The notes below the pieces were generated by a model. That model was not told where the DNA came from and made no database searches. It saw nothing but the letters and a program-made list of their open reading frames with translations. Made by a program: the position numbers and the translations under genes. Shown in pieces: positions 54,020-61,319 of a stretch of 64,000 bases of DNA (positions within the stretch are counted from its first letter, which is position 1; every line of letters begins with the position of its first letter). This stretch comes from an uncultured Dehalococcoidia bacterium (GTDB lineage Bacteria; Chloroflexota; Dehalococcoidia; Dehalococcoidales; UBA1222): positions 87,942 through 151,941 of the forward strand of contig CAIMVG010000006.1 in NCBI GenBank assembly GCA_903844845.1, read 5' to 3'.

Positions 54020-54853
54020 ATGAAAGTTATCAGGACGATCCCGGAGATGCGGGAAGCCAGGCAGGCGATGTCAGGCCCGGCGGGGTTTGTGCCCACAATG
54101 GGTTATCTTCATGAAGGGCACCTGTCGCTGGTTCAGGGGTCGAAAAGGGATAATTCTTCAACTGTCGTCAGCATATTTGTTAACCCTACACAATTCGGTC
54201 CGAAAGATGATTTTAACCGCTATCCGCGTGATGAACGTCGTGATATATCGATGCTGGAAAAAGCGGGTGTGGACGTCGTTTTCCTTCCCACGGCCGTTGA
54301 CATGTACCCGAGCGGGTTCAATACCTGGGTCGATGTCCTGGGCATCACGGAAAGACTCGAAGGCCTGGCGAGGCCGGGGCATTTCAGGGGTGTCGCTACT
54401 ATCTGTAACAAATTATTCAACATCGTCCTCCCCGACAGGGTATATTTCGGCCAGAAAGACGCACAGCAGCTCGCTGTCATAAAAAAAATGGCAGCGGACC
54501 TCAACTTGAAATTGGATGTTGTGGCTGTTCCGACTCTGCGGGAGGCCGACGGGCTTGCCATGAGCAGCCGTAACTCGTATCTGAATCCGAAAGAGCGTAC
54601 GGCCGCCGCGGTGCTTTACAGGTCCCTGTGCCTTGCAGGGAAGATGATACAAGAGGGCGAGCATAGTGCCGATTCTATAAGAGCAGCAGTCACCGGTCTG
54701 ATTGAAGCCGAGCCGCTTGCGAAGATCGAGTATGTTTCTGTGGCGGACACGGTAAGTTTGAAGGAACTCGAAGAAATCCGTTCACAGGCATTGATTTCGC
54801 TGGCGGTGAGGATAGGTAAAACCCGGTTGATTGATAATATAGCTCTTTCCTGA
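54020..54853 (+). CDS. panC: Pantothenate synthetase
   Basis: A 277-residue ligase joining pantoate and beta-alanine with ATP. The nucleotidylyl-transferase motifs are PTMGYLHEGHLSLV (~residue 26) and KMSK-like AMSSRNSYLNPKERTAA (~178). VSIFVNPTQFGPKDDFNRYP (~53-72) and VYFGQKDAQQLAVIKKM (~143) are conserved. It is the last gene of the pan operon; a new promoter for tRNA genes starts 24 bases after its stop. Confidence 0.96.
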   Translation: MKVIRTIPEMREARQAMSGPAGFVPTMGYLHEGHLSLVQGSKRDNSSTVVSIFVNPTQFGPKDDFNRYPRDERRDISMLEKAGVDVVFLPTAVDMYPSGFNTWVDVLGITERLEGLARPGHFRGVATICNKLFNIVLPDRVYFGQKDAQQLAVIKKMAADLNLKLDVVAVPTLREADGLAMSSRNSYLNPKERTAAAVLYRSLCLAGKMIQEGEHSADSIRAAVTGLIEAEPLAKIEYVSVADTVSLKELEEIRSQALISLAVRIGKTRLIDNIALS

Positions 54854-54876
54854 ATGAGTGTTTCGCTCAGGCGATG

Positions 54877-54906
54877 TTGACACTTAAGTCTACGAAAAGA
54901 TACAAT
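54877..54906 (+). promoter_or_regulatory. Promoter of the tRNA cluster
   Basis: A perfect TTGACA (54877-54882), 18-bp spacer and TACAAT (54901-54906), about ten bases before the tRNA-Phe 5' end. Confidence 0.7.
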
Positions 54907-54916
54907 AACGTGTCAT

Positions 54917-54993
<77 letters not shown>

Positions 54994-55028
54994 TGAAATT
55001 CGTACCTTGAAAACCTGGAAGCTTTCGA

Positions 55029-55117
55029 GCCGGAGTGGCGGAATAGGCAGACGCGACAGTCTCAAAAACTGTTGAGGGGCAACTCTCGTGTCGGTTCGAC
55101 CCCGACCTTCGGCACCA
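55029..55117 (+). tRNA. tRNA-Leu (CAA)
   Basis: A class II tRNA with acceptor GCCGGAG/CTTCGGC (one G-U), anticodon loop CTCAAAA (CAA), a long variable arm, T loop GGTTCGACC and an encoded CCA at 55115-55117. It reads UUG. Confidence 0.93.
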
Positions 55118-55134
55118 TGAAACGCCGGTATCGT

Positions 55135-55208
55135 TGCCGAGTTGTGTAGTGGTAGCACGAAGGACTTTGAATCCTTTTGCCCAGGTTCGAATCCTGGCTC
55201 GGCAGCCA
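55135..55208 (+). tRNA. tRNA-Gln (TTG)
   Basis: Acceptor TGCCGAG/CTCGGCA, anticodon loop CTTTGAA (TTG), T loop GTTCGAATC, encoded GCCA end at 55205-55208. Confidence 0.93.
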
Positions 55209-55272
55209 ATGTTACGGCAGGCATATGTAAAACCGGTTCATACCGGTGCTTAATAACAAAATAGGGTGGCAT

Positions 55273-55363
55273 TCCCCGATAGCTCAACGATAGAGCGCGT
55301 CCGCCTGGGCGGATTAACCGCTAGGTTCTATCGGTGGATTAAAAATAAAATAAGACAAGGCAT
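55273..55363 (+). repeat. T-armless tRNA-Asn-like repeat, copy 1 (91 bp)
   Basis: Starts like tRNA-Asn (TCCCCGATAGCTCAACGATA) but has 14 bases, TCCGCCTGGGCGGA, in place of the six (CGGCTG) before TTAACCGC, losing the GTT anticodon. The T arm (14 bases) is missing, joining GGTTCTA directly to TCGGTGGA. An AT-rich tail TTAAAAATAAAATAAGACAA completes the 91-bp unit. Acceptor-like ends TCCCCGA and TCGGTGGA can still pair with one bulged T. Confidence 0.85.
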
Positions 55364-55454
55364 TCCCCGATAGCTCAACGGTAGAGCGCGTCCGCCTGGG
55401 CGGATTAACCGCTAGGTTCTATCGGTGGATTAAAAATAAAATAAGGCAAGGCAT
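55364..55454 (+). repeat. T-armless tRNA-Asn-like repeat, copy 2 (91 bp)
   Basis: Directly follows copy 1 and differs from it at only two positions (A to G in the D loop and A to G in the tail). It has the same insertion in the anticodon arm, the same T-arm deletion and the same extra T near the 3' acceptor strand. The intact tRNA-Asn begins exactly one unit later, at 55455. Confidence 0.85.
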
Positions 55455-55529
55455 TCCCCGATAGCTCAACGGTAGAGCGCGCGGCTGTTAACCGCTAGGT
55501 TCTAGGTTCGAATCCTAGTCGGGGAGCCA
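55455..55529 (+). tRNA. tRNA-Asn (GTT)
   Basis: An intact 75-base tRNA: acceptor TCCCCGA/TCGGGGA, D arm AGCTCAACGGTAGAGC, anticodon loop CTGTTAA (GTT), T arm with GGTTCGAATCC, encoded GCCA end. It is preceded by two 91-bp aberrant copies, and a second copy of its 3' end lies at 55820-55841 after the GIY-YIG gene. Confidence 0.94.
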
Positions 55530-55543
55530 ACTACTTTCGAATC

Positions 55544-55804
55544 ATGTTCACCGTCTACGTCCTCAAGAGCCAATCTTCGGGAACCCTTTACATCGGACAA
55601 ACCTGCGATTTGGAACGCCGTCTCTCAGAGCATCAAAACGGATTAGCTTCATATACCCGCAACCGAGGTCCCTGGGAACTTCAATTCACCGAGCAATACT
55701 CCACAAGAAGCGAAGCAGTGATCCGTGAAAAATTCCTTAAAACCGGAAAAGGGCGGGAACAAATAGAGATCAAGTTCAACAGAAAGAACCGTAGCCCTGA
55801 GTAG
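55544..55804 (+). CDS. GIY-YIG domain endonuclease-like protein
   Basis: An 86-residue single-domain GIY-YIG protein of the UvrC-like YhbQ/UPF0213 group. The two short motifs appear as YVLKS and LYIGQT (~residues 5-20); RRLSEHQNG (~26) carries the conserved Arg and the middle Tyr lies in YTRNRGPWEL. The conserved Glu is near REKFLKTGKGR. It starts 15 bases after the tRNA-Asn CCA and is followed by a 22-base copy of the tRNA 3' end, suggesting that it sits in a small mobile or formerly mobile cassette. Confidence 0.85.
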   Translation: MFTVYVLKSQSSGTLYIGQTCDLERRLSEHQNGLASYTRNRGPWELQFTEQYSTRSEAVIREKFLKTGKGREQIEIKFNRKNRSPE

Positions 55805-55819
55805 ATCAACCTTGATTCC

Positions 55820-55841
55820 CGAATCCTAGTCGGAGAGCCAA
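55820..55841 (+). repeat. Second copy of tRNA-Asn 3' end (attachment-like site)
   Basis: 22 bases matching the tRNA-Asn 3' end at 55509-55530 with one mismatch (GGGGAG to GGAGAG), including the GCCA end. Together the two copies bracket the GIY-YIG gene as direct repeats 311 bp apart. Confidence 0.8.
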
Positions 55842-55966
55842 TTTTATCTCTCCCCCCATCATTCTTTTCGCAGATTTCAATCATTGGTTCCATGTTGCCT
55901 GTTGCCAAAATAGAACGGCTTAAAGTAGTATTATTTTATCTGCGCCCGCCACCGTGTTGCTTTCCC

Positions 55967-55995
55967 TTGACGGCTTTCATTTTATCCTTTATGCT
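55967..55995 (+). promoter_or_regulatory. Leaderless promoter of the ABC-2 transporter genes
   Basis: TTGACG (55967-55972), 17-bp spacer, TATGCT (55990-55995), then eight bases to the ATG at 56004 with no ribosome site. Confidence 0.62.
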
Positions 55996-56003
55996 TGGGC
56001 CAC

Positions 56004-56753
56004 ATGGACACAAACGCACCCGTGGCCGTAGCTATCGAGGATGTCACTTTCAACTACGGCAGATTCAAAGCGCTTGACGGTCTGTCTTTGCAAATACCGA
56101 AAGGCATGAGCTTTGGCCTTCTCGGGCCTAACGGCGCCGGGAAAACTACTCTTATTCGTTTACTCGCGGGCCTGTTAAAGCCCCAAAAAGGCACCGTCAG
56201 CATCATGGGCAAATCCCCATCGCGTTTAACGGCTCCCATCACCGGTTACATGCCGCAGTTGCACTCTCTGTATAACGAGCTTTCTATCCGTCAAAATGTT
56301 GGTTTCTTCGCTTCTATCTACGGTCTGAAAGGCGACGATAAACGGGCGCGGGTGGACTCAGTCATCAAACTGGTTGAACTCTGGGACCGCCGAGGGGATT
56401 CCGTGCAGAACCTCAGCGGCGGCATGCGCCAGCGCGTCAGCCTTGCCTGCGCCATTGTTCATAACCCGCCCCTTCTGCTGCTGGATGAACCTACCGTAGG
56501 GTTAGACCCTGAACTCAGGGTAACTTTCTGGGACTATTTTAAAGACCTGACATCGCGCGGGACGACTGTGGTTATTTCAAGCCACACGATGGATGACGCT
56601 GCTCATTGCGACAAACTGGCTTTCATCCGGAGCGGGCGGGTTATCGCAAACGGGACGCCCGAAGCTTTAAGGCTCGGCACAGGGAAAGAAACCGCCTCGC
56701 TTGAAGATGCTTTTTTGTACTATATCCGCCTGAGGGACAACGCCCATGCCTAA
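56004..56753 (+). CDS. ABC-2 type transporter, ATP-binding protein
   Basis: A 249-residue ATPase of the drug/polysaccharide (NatA/CcmA-like) type. Walker A is LLGPNGAGKTTLIRLL (~residue 36), Q loop in YMPQLHSLYNELS, signature LSGGMRQRVSLACAI (~138), Walker B LLLLDEPTVGLDP and the switch in VVISSHTMDDA. I chose ATG 56004 because the predicted promoter puts the transcript start at that codon; an in-frame TTG at 55995 lies in the -10. It overlaps its permease by eight bases. Confidence 0.92.
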   Translation: MDTNAPVAVAIEDVTFNYGRFKALDGLSLQIPKGMSFGLLGPNGAGKTTLIRLLAGLLKPQKGTVSIMGKSPSRLTAPITGYMPQLHSLYNELSIRQNVGFFASIYGLKGDDKRARVDSVIKLVELWDRRGDSVQNLSGGMRQRVSLACAIVHNPPLLLLDEPTVGLDPELRVTFWDYFKDLTSRGTTVVISSHTMDDAAHCDKLAFIRSGRVIANGTPEALRLGTGKETASLEDAFLYYIRLRDNAHA

Positions 56754-57477
56754 GTACGCTCTTCCGATAGCCGGCCGCATCATCCTGCAGATCGGGCGTG
56801 ACAGACGGACCCTGGCTTTGATTATTGCCGCTCCTGTTGTAGTCATGACGCTTATCGGCCTCAGTTTTCCGGACAAAAGCCAGCTCAATTACATTGCCCC
56901 GGCACTGCTGGCCGCTATCGCGTTTTTCTTCAGTTTTTTGATCACCGGCGTCAGCTTCATGCGGGAGCGGTCGCAGGGAAGCCTTGAAAGGCTGATGGCC
57001 TCTCCTGTCTCGAGGCTCGATATAGTGCTGGGCTACCTGTTCGGGTTATTTGTTTTTGCACTGCTTCAAACGCTGATTATCTTTTTTTTCACCATCTATG
57101 CCTTCGGAGTGACTTACCGGGGCGACCTCTGGCAGATACTTATCTTCCAACTTGTCATCATCGTGGGGTCGGTGAATCTCGGGATATTCACTTCCACCTT
57201 CGCCCGCAATGAATTTCAGGTGATTCAGTTCATACCTGTTATCATCCTGCCCCAGGTGTTCCTGGGGGGCATCCTGTGGCCTGTAGAACAGATGCCGAGG
57301 TACCTTCAATACCTCTCTGATGTTTTGCCTCTTACCTACGCCGTGAAGGGATTGCGCGATATCATGCTGAACGGCAAGGGGCTTGTGGACGTCGGAATGG
57401 ATTTCAGCGTGCTTGTGGGTTTTACGATTCTCACGACCATTTTGGCTTCTTTGAGCCTTCGCCGGAACGCCGGGTAG
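56746..57477 (+). CDS. ABC-2 type transporter permease
   Basis: A 243-residue six-helix permease. ABC-2 features are MRERSQGSLERLMASPVSR (~residue 72) in the loop after helix 2, and the C-terminal stretch LGGILWPVEQMPRYLQYLSD with PLTYAVKGLRDI (~175-210). Together with the ATPase it forms an exporter of the NodJ/NatB/drug type; the cargo is unknown. The start overlaps the ATPase gene. The suf genes follow with their own -10. Confidence 0.9.
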   Translation: MPKYALPIAGRIILQIGRDRRTLALIIAAPVVVMTLIGLSFPDKSQLNYIAPALLAAIAFFFSFLITGVSFMRERSQGSLERLMASPVSRLDIVLGYLFGLFVFALLQTLIIFFFTIYAFGVTYRGDLWQILIFQLVIIVGSVNLGIFTSTFARNEFQVIQFIPVIILPQVFLGGILWPVEQMPRYLQYLSDVLPLTYAVKGLRDIMLNGKGLVDVGMDFSVLVGFTILTTILASLSLRRNAG

Positions 57478-57605
57478 ATACTTCCCCGAATGGTGCCGGC
57501 CAGTGATTTAAATCATATCTACGCATGCTATAATGGGTTATACTCGTTTTTGTTCTCAATTTTCGTACAGGCCTTGGAAAGAAATCACGAAACCGAGGAG
57601 CAGCC

Positions 57606-58358
57606 ATGGATAAAGAAAATCTTCTGGAAATCGATAACCTGTTCGTGTCGGTCGACGACCGAGAGATCCTTCACGGTCTTAACCTGGCAGTGAAACCGGG
57701 TGAAACCAACGTTATCTTCGGCCCCAACGGTGGCGGTAAAACTACCCTTTTAATGACTATCATGGGGTTTCCACGCTACAAGGTTTTGAGCGGCAAGATT
57801 TATTTCAAAGGGCAGGACGTCACCGAAATGCCTGTCGACGAGCGCGCCCGCCTCGGCATCGGCATCTCTTTTCAGCGCCCGCCTGTTGTCAGGGGCGTAA
57901 AAACCCGCGACATGGTGCTGGCCTGCCTCAAACAGGATGACAATGACGCGCTTGTGAATGAACTCGCCGAAAGGGCCCATATGACCTCGTTCCTGGGACG
58001 CGACATCAACAGCAGTTTTTCCGGAGGCGAGATAAAACGCTCCGAGATGCTTCAGCTGCTGGCCCAGGGGCCGGACCTGGCACTTCTCGACGAGCCGGAA
58101 TCCGGCGTGGACCTGGAGAATATTGCCCTCATCGGGGAACTGATCAACGAAGTGCTGGGTAAAACCCATCCCATCCGGGAGAGAAGCAGGAGCGGACTGA
58201 TCATTTCACACACGGGGCATATATTGGATTATGTCAACGCACGGACGGGATACGTACTTTGCGGCGGCCAGATAATCTGCGACGGGGACCCGCGGGACAT
58301 CCTCAATACCATCAAAGAAAAAGGCTATCAGGAGTGCGTCGCATGTTTGAAGAAATAA
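57606..58358 (+). CDS. sufC: Fe-S assembly ATPase SufC
   Basis: A 250-residue ABC-type ATPase of iron-sulfur assembly. Walker A is FGPNGGGKTTLL (~residue 38), the signature reads SFSGGEIKRSEMLQLLAQGP (~137-156), Walker B is LALLDEPESGVDLEN and the switch His is in LIISHTGHILDYV. The signature GGEIKRSEM is diagnostic for SufC. GAGGAG precedes the ATG, and TATAAT lies at 57529-57534. The partner sufB overlaps its end. sufS, sufU and sufD are not in the operon. Confidence 0.93.
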   Translation: MDKENLLEIDNLFVSVDDREILHGLNLAVKPGETNVIFGPNGGGKTTLLMTIMGFPRYKVLSGKIYFKGQDVTEMPVDERARLGIGISFQRPPVVRGVKTRDMVLACLKQDDNDALVNELAERAHMTSFLGRDINSSFSGGEIKRSEMLQLLAQGPDLALLDEPESGVDLENIALIGELINEVLGKTHPIRERSRSGLIISHTGHILDYVNARTGYVLCGGQIICDGDPRDILNTIKEKGYQECVACLKK

Positions 58359-59569
58359 AAATCCGCCAGGAAAAGGCCAAAGCAGCCGAGGGCAAAAAAG
58401 CCGCCATAGGCGCCGACATAGATTTAACTAAGTTCGAAAGCCAGGATACGTCTAAGCCGAAACACGTCGCCACTTCATCCATCCCCCAGGGAGACCGCAA
58501 TAAGATTCTGGCGACCGGGGTCACGCTGGACGACGTCAGCCAGCGGTCGGGCACCTTTGTTCAGATAGATAACGCCCCTATGCATGCCGCGGTTACCCAG
58601 GACGGCATCGAAGTCATGGCTACCAGCGAAGCCCTCACCAAATATGCCTGGCTCAAGGACTACTACTGGAAAGCTGTGGCCGTCGACGCCGATAAATATA
58701 CCGCCCATGTTGAGAGCCACAATGCCGACGGTTATTTCATGCGGGCGCTCCCGGGGGTGAAATCGGTTTTCCCCGTACAGGCGTGCCTGTACCTGGCCAG
58801 GGGGAAATCCATCCAGGACGTGCATAACATCATCATCGCTGAAGAGGGCTCGGAGCTGCACATCATCACGGGCTGTAGCACTGCCGGGCGGGAGCCCGGG
58901 GTGCATCTGGGGATCTCTGAATTTTTTATTAAAAAAGGTGCGAAAGTTACTTTCACCATGATACACAGCTGGTCTCCCGAAACCGAAGTTCGTCCCCGCA
59001 CAGCTGCGATTATTGAACAAGACGGCCTTTTCATGAGCAACTACGTAATCATGCGGCCGGTGCATTCTTTGCAGGCTTATCCGTCCGCCCGGTGCGTCGG
59101 GGAAAATGCCACGGTACGCTTCAATTCAGTCGTGGTCGCCACCCCCGGTTCTACCATCGACCTTGGATCGCGCGCTTTTCTCAATGCCAAAGGCGCCAGG
59201 ACCGAAATGGTCGCCCGGACGATCAGCACCGGCGGCGACATCATCTCCCGCGGATATATCGAAGCCAATGAGCCTGAAACCAAGGGGCACCTTGAATGCC
59301 GTGGCCTGATATTGGGGGACCGCGGAACGATTCATGCTATCCCGGAAATCAAGGGCACACGTGCCGGAGTTGACCTTTCGCACGAGGCCGCCGTGGGCAA
59401 GATCGCCGAAGAAGAAGTTGAGTACCTGATGGCAAGGGGCCTTACCCGTGATGAATCGACGGCAGCCATCATTCGGGGGTTCCTTAAAGTGGATATCCAG
59501 GGCCTGCCCGCTATGCTCAACGAAGAGATGCAAAGAGCGGTCAAATCGAGCGAAAAAGAATTATTCTAG
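58343..59569 (+). CDS. sufB: Fe-S assembly scaffold SufB/SufD-like protein
   Basis: A 408-residue SufB/D-fold scaffold. The conserved beta-helix region includes HIITGCSTAGREPGVHLGIS (~173-192), VTFTMIHSWSPE (~205) and RTISTGGDIISRGYIEANEP (~293-312). The C-terminal SHEAAVGKIAEEEVEYLMAR (~346-365) holds the conserved His-Glu segment, followed by GFLKVDI. A single SufB-like gene beside sufC matches the minimal two-gene SufBC (SMS) system of archaea and anaerobes. I chose ATG 58343, with GGAG eight bases upstream and a 16-base overlap with sufC. Confidence 0.9.
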   Translation: MFEEIKIRQEKAKAAEGKKAAIGADIDLTKFESQDTSKPKHVATSSIPQGDRNKILATGVTLDDVSQRSGTFVQIDNAPMHAAVTQDGIEVMATSEALTKYAWLKDYYWKAVAVDADKYTAHVESHNADGYFMRALPGVKSVFPVQACLYLARGKSIQDVHNIIIAEEGSELHIITGCSTAGREPGVHLGISEFFIKKGAKVTFTMIHSWSPETEVRPRTAAIIEQDGLFMSNYVIMRPVHSLQAYPSARCVGENATVRFNSVVVATPGSTIDLGSRAFLNAKGARTEMVARTISTGGDIISRGYIEANEPETKGHLECRGLILGDRGTIHAIPEIKGTRAGVDLSHEAAVGKIAEEEVEYLMARGLTRDESTAAIIRGFLKVDIQGLPAMLNEEMQRAVKSSEKELF

Positions 59570-59584
59570 TCTTTCCCGGTTAAA

Positions 59585-59618
59585 AAACGGCCCTCCCCTG
59601 CAAGCGGGAGGGCCGTTT
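59585..59618 (+). terminator. Intrinsic terminator after sufB
   Basis: A perfect 13-bp stem (59585-59597 with 59606-59618) with loop CTGCAAGC, followed by GCTTTACT. The rest of 59619-59849 is AT-rich with no gene; a loose inverted repeat (GTTTCG ... CGAAAC, ~59793-59836) lies before the next start. Confidence 0.82.
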
Positions 59619-59849
59619 GCTTTACTCGATTGGCCCATAGATTTTCGTTTATTATGATTGTCACCCGTCTATCCAAACCAGTTCATGCATCCTCATCGAA
59701 GCTCCCCCTCTGACCCGAAAAGGTCTAAAAGTGGCCCTTTCGATAAGCATTATCACAATATTTATATTTAATAATGTGTGGGCAAGCATTTTGAGGTTTC
59801 GTTCGCAAGCCGCTAAGGGTCGCATATTTGCGAAACAGGATGGTCTGAA

Positions 59850-60485
59850 TTGGAATTAATTAAAACCGAGACGCAATCGCTAGATAGAAAAGTTCTTGTT
59901 GTAGAAGACGAAGCCATCGTGGCAAGAGACATTCAGATGCGTTTACAGGACCTCGGATATGACGTTCCGCTCACCGTATCGTCTGGCGAGCAGGCCATCG
60001 TTAAAGCCGGGGAGATTAAACCGAACATGATCATGATGGATATTTCCCTCAAGGGCCAGATGCTGGGCACCGAGGCGGCCTGCATAATACGTGAAAAGTA
60101 TGATATTCCGGTGATTTTTCTGACGGCTTATTCAGATGACAAGACACTGGAAAGCGCTAAAAAGTCAGAACCCATGGGCTATATCGCCAAACCGATTGAG
60201 AAAAATGACTTGAGGATAACGCTCGAGATGGCTTTTTATAAAGCCAAGATGGAATCAGAACGGAAAGAACTGACGAAAAAGCTTCAGGAAGCGCTGGATG
60301 AGATCAAAACTCTCAAAGGCATCATCCCTATATGTGCGGCATGTAAAAAGATACGAAATGATGTCGGATTCTGGCAGTCGGTTGAACAATATGTAGAACA
60401 ATTTACGGACGCCCAATTCAGCCACGGGATTTGTCCAGAATGTATTAGCAGACTTTATCCTGAATACAACGACGTTAAGATTTAA
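59850..60485 (+). CDS. Orphan response regulator with Cys-rich C-terminal module
   Basis: A 211-residue protein. The receiver domain (~12-130) has VVEDEAIVARDI, the phospho-acceptor Asp in MIMMDISLKGQ (~residue 62), Thr in FLTAYS and Lys in YIAKPIEK. A helix (~130-150, KKLQEALDEIKTLKG) links to a module PICAACKKIRNDVGFWQSVE (~155-174) then FSHGICPECISRLYPE, with two CxxC pairs likely to bind zinc. This module is also found at the end of PAS/REC signalling proteins. There is no DNA-binding domain and no adjacent kinase. The start is TTG 59850 with AGGA upstream. Confidence 0.85.
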   Translation: MELIKTETQSLDRKVLVVEDEAIVARDIQMRLQDLGYDVPLTVSSGEQAIVKAGEIKPNMIMMDISLKGQMLGTEAACIIREKYDIPVIFLTAYSDDKTLESAKKSEPMGYIAKPIEKNDLRITLEMAFYKAKMESERKELTKKLQEALDEIKTLKGIIPICAACKKIRNDVGFWQSVEQYVEQFTDAQFSHGICPECISRLYPEYNDVKI

Positions 60486-60518
60486 TCTTATCTGTTCCTG
60501 GATGATTCAAGTTGCTGT

Positions 60519-61016
60519 CTAAAAAGCATAAGAACTGCTTTTGAAATACCCTTTGAACAACGGGTACAGGATATTATAAGTCAGGGAGATGAGTTCCTTG
60601 TCTTTCGTCTCTTCGGCAGGGTCTTTGTTGCCCAGGAACAGGTTGCATCTGACGCGGTATAGCGCGTCCATGAGGGAATCATAGGAACCGTCGTATTGTA
60701 TCGCGGCGTTTTCGGGTTGCTCCACATCTCCGACATATCTCAAATCAGCTATCTGAAAAACCGATAAACTGTCCAGATTTTCTTTGAACTCGTTGTCATT
60801 CTCCTGTAATTGTTTGAAATGTTGAAACAGGCCCGTGTCCCGCTTGGCACACTCTATCAGCCGGTCATCGGTGGACGATTCGCCGTATTGCGATTTCATC
60901 CAGCCGTTAAATGCTATCCAGAGACAGAGAAAACGGTCTGCATCATCGACGACTGCGTCCCTTCTCTCCGCCCTTTTCAACCATTGTTTAGCGAATAATC
61001 CCCAGGCTATCGGCAT
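60519..61016 (-). CDS. HEPN-like protein with altered active site
   Basis: A 165-residue all-helical protein. The N-terminus WLKRAERRDAVVDDADRFLC followed by LWIAFNGW (~12-40) and the C-terminal stretch LYRVRCNLFLGNK (~119-131) resemble HEPN-type proteins, where RxxxxH (often RNNLFHG) forms the RNase site. Here the His position is Leu (RCNLFLG), so RNase activity is doubtful. HEPN proteins often act in defence or toxin systems; no partner gene is seen. The end lies 30 bases from the upstream regulator's stop, convergent. Confidence 0.6.
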   Translation of the reverse strand: MPIAWGLFAKQWLKRAERRDAVVDDADRFLCLWIAFNGWMKSQYGESSTDDRLIECAKRDTGLFQHFKQLQENDNEFKENLDSLSVFQIADLRYVGDVEQPENAAIQYDGSYDSLMDALYRVRCNLFLGNKDPAEETKDKELISLTYNILYPLFKGYFKSSSYAF

Positions 61017-61118
61017 GCCGCCCCTCCGAATGTTATTGTATCTCTTTCAATTGTAGCTCCTTTGAAGGAGGGCCACATTTTCCTTTAAACATGGGAATGA
61101 ATAAAATATCTGCGTAAA

Positions 61119-61157
61119 TAAAAATGCCCTCGTTATGTAGACCACATACGAGAGCAT
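61119..61157 (-). terminator. Terminator of the former tRNA-Lys gene
   Basis: On the minus strand a hairpin pairs ATGCTCTCGTATG (61157-61145) with CATAACGAGGGCAT (61137-61124; one wobble, one bulge), followed by TTTTT. It lies just downstream of the tRNA-Lys 3' end at 61176. The rest of 61017-61118 holds nothing recognised. Confidence 0.7.
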
Positions 61158-61175
61158 ATTAGCTTTGATTTAGAA

Positions 61176-61219
61176 TGAGCCGCCCGGGACTCGAACCCGA
61201 AACCTACTGATTAAGAGTC
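61176..61219 (-). mobile_element. tRNA-Lys (CTT) 3' fragment: left attachment site of the integrated element
   Basis: On the minus strand, 44 bases correspond to the 3' part of a tRNA-Lys: anticodon loop CTCTTAA, TCAG, T arm GGGTTCGAGTCCC, acceptor 3' strand GGGCGGCTC and discriminator A. The 5' half (acceptor 5' strand and D arm) is absent, and the base pairs of the anticodon stem are broken on the 5' side. A tRNA 3' fragment next to phage-type genes is the usual trace of site-specific integration; the intact tRNA should lie at the far right end of the element. Confidence 0.75.
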
Positions 61220-61319
61220 CCGCAGGCTAAAACCTAAGCCGGAGGCAACCATGCCTCCTTTAAAAAATTTCCTAAAATATCATCAAATTCCTTGGGGATT
61301 TGTCGTCGATTTTACTGTT

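Noticed and set aside
55273..55454. Two additional functional tRNA-Asn genes
   Set aside because: Both lack the T arm and the GTT anticodon, so they cannot be normal tRNAs.
55273..55841. Repeat array interpreted as CRISPR
   Set aside because: The repeats are tRNA-derived, 91 bp long and without unique spacers.
61176..61219. Functional tRNA-Lys gene
   Set aside because: The 5' acceptor strand and D arm are absent and the anticodon stem is broken on the 5' side, so only a 3' fragment remains.
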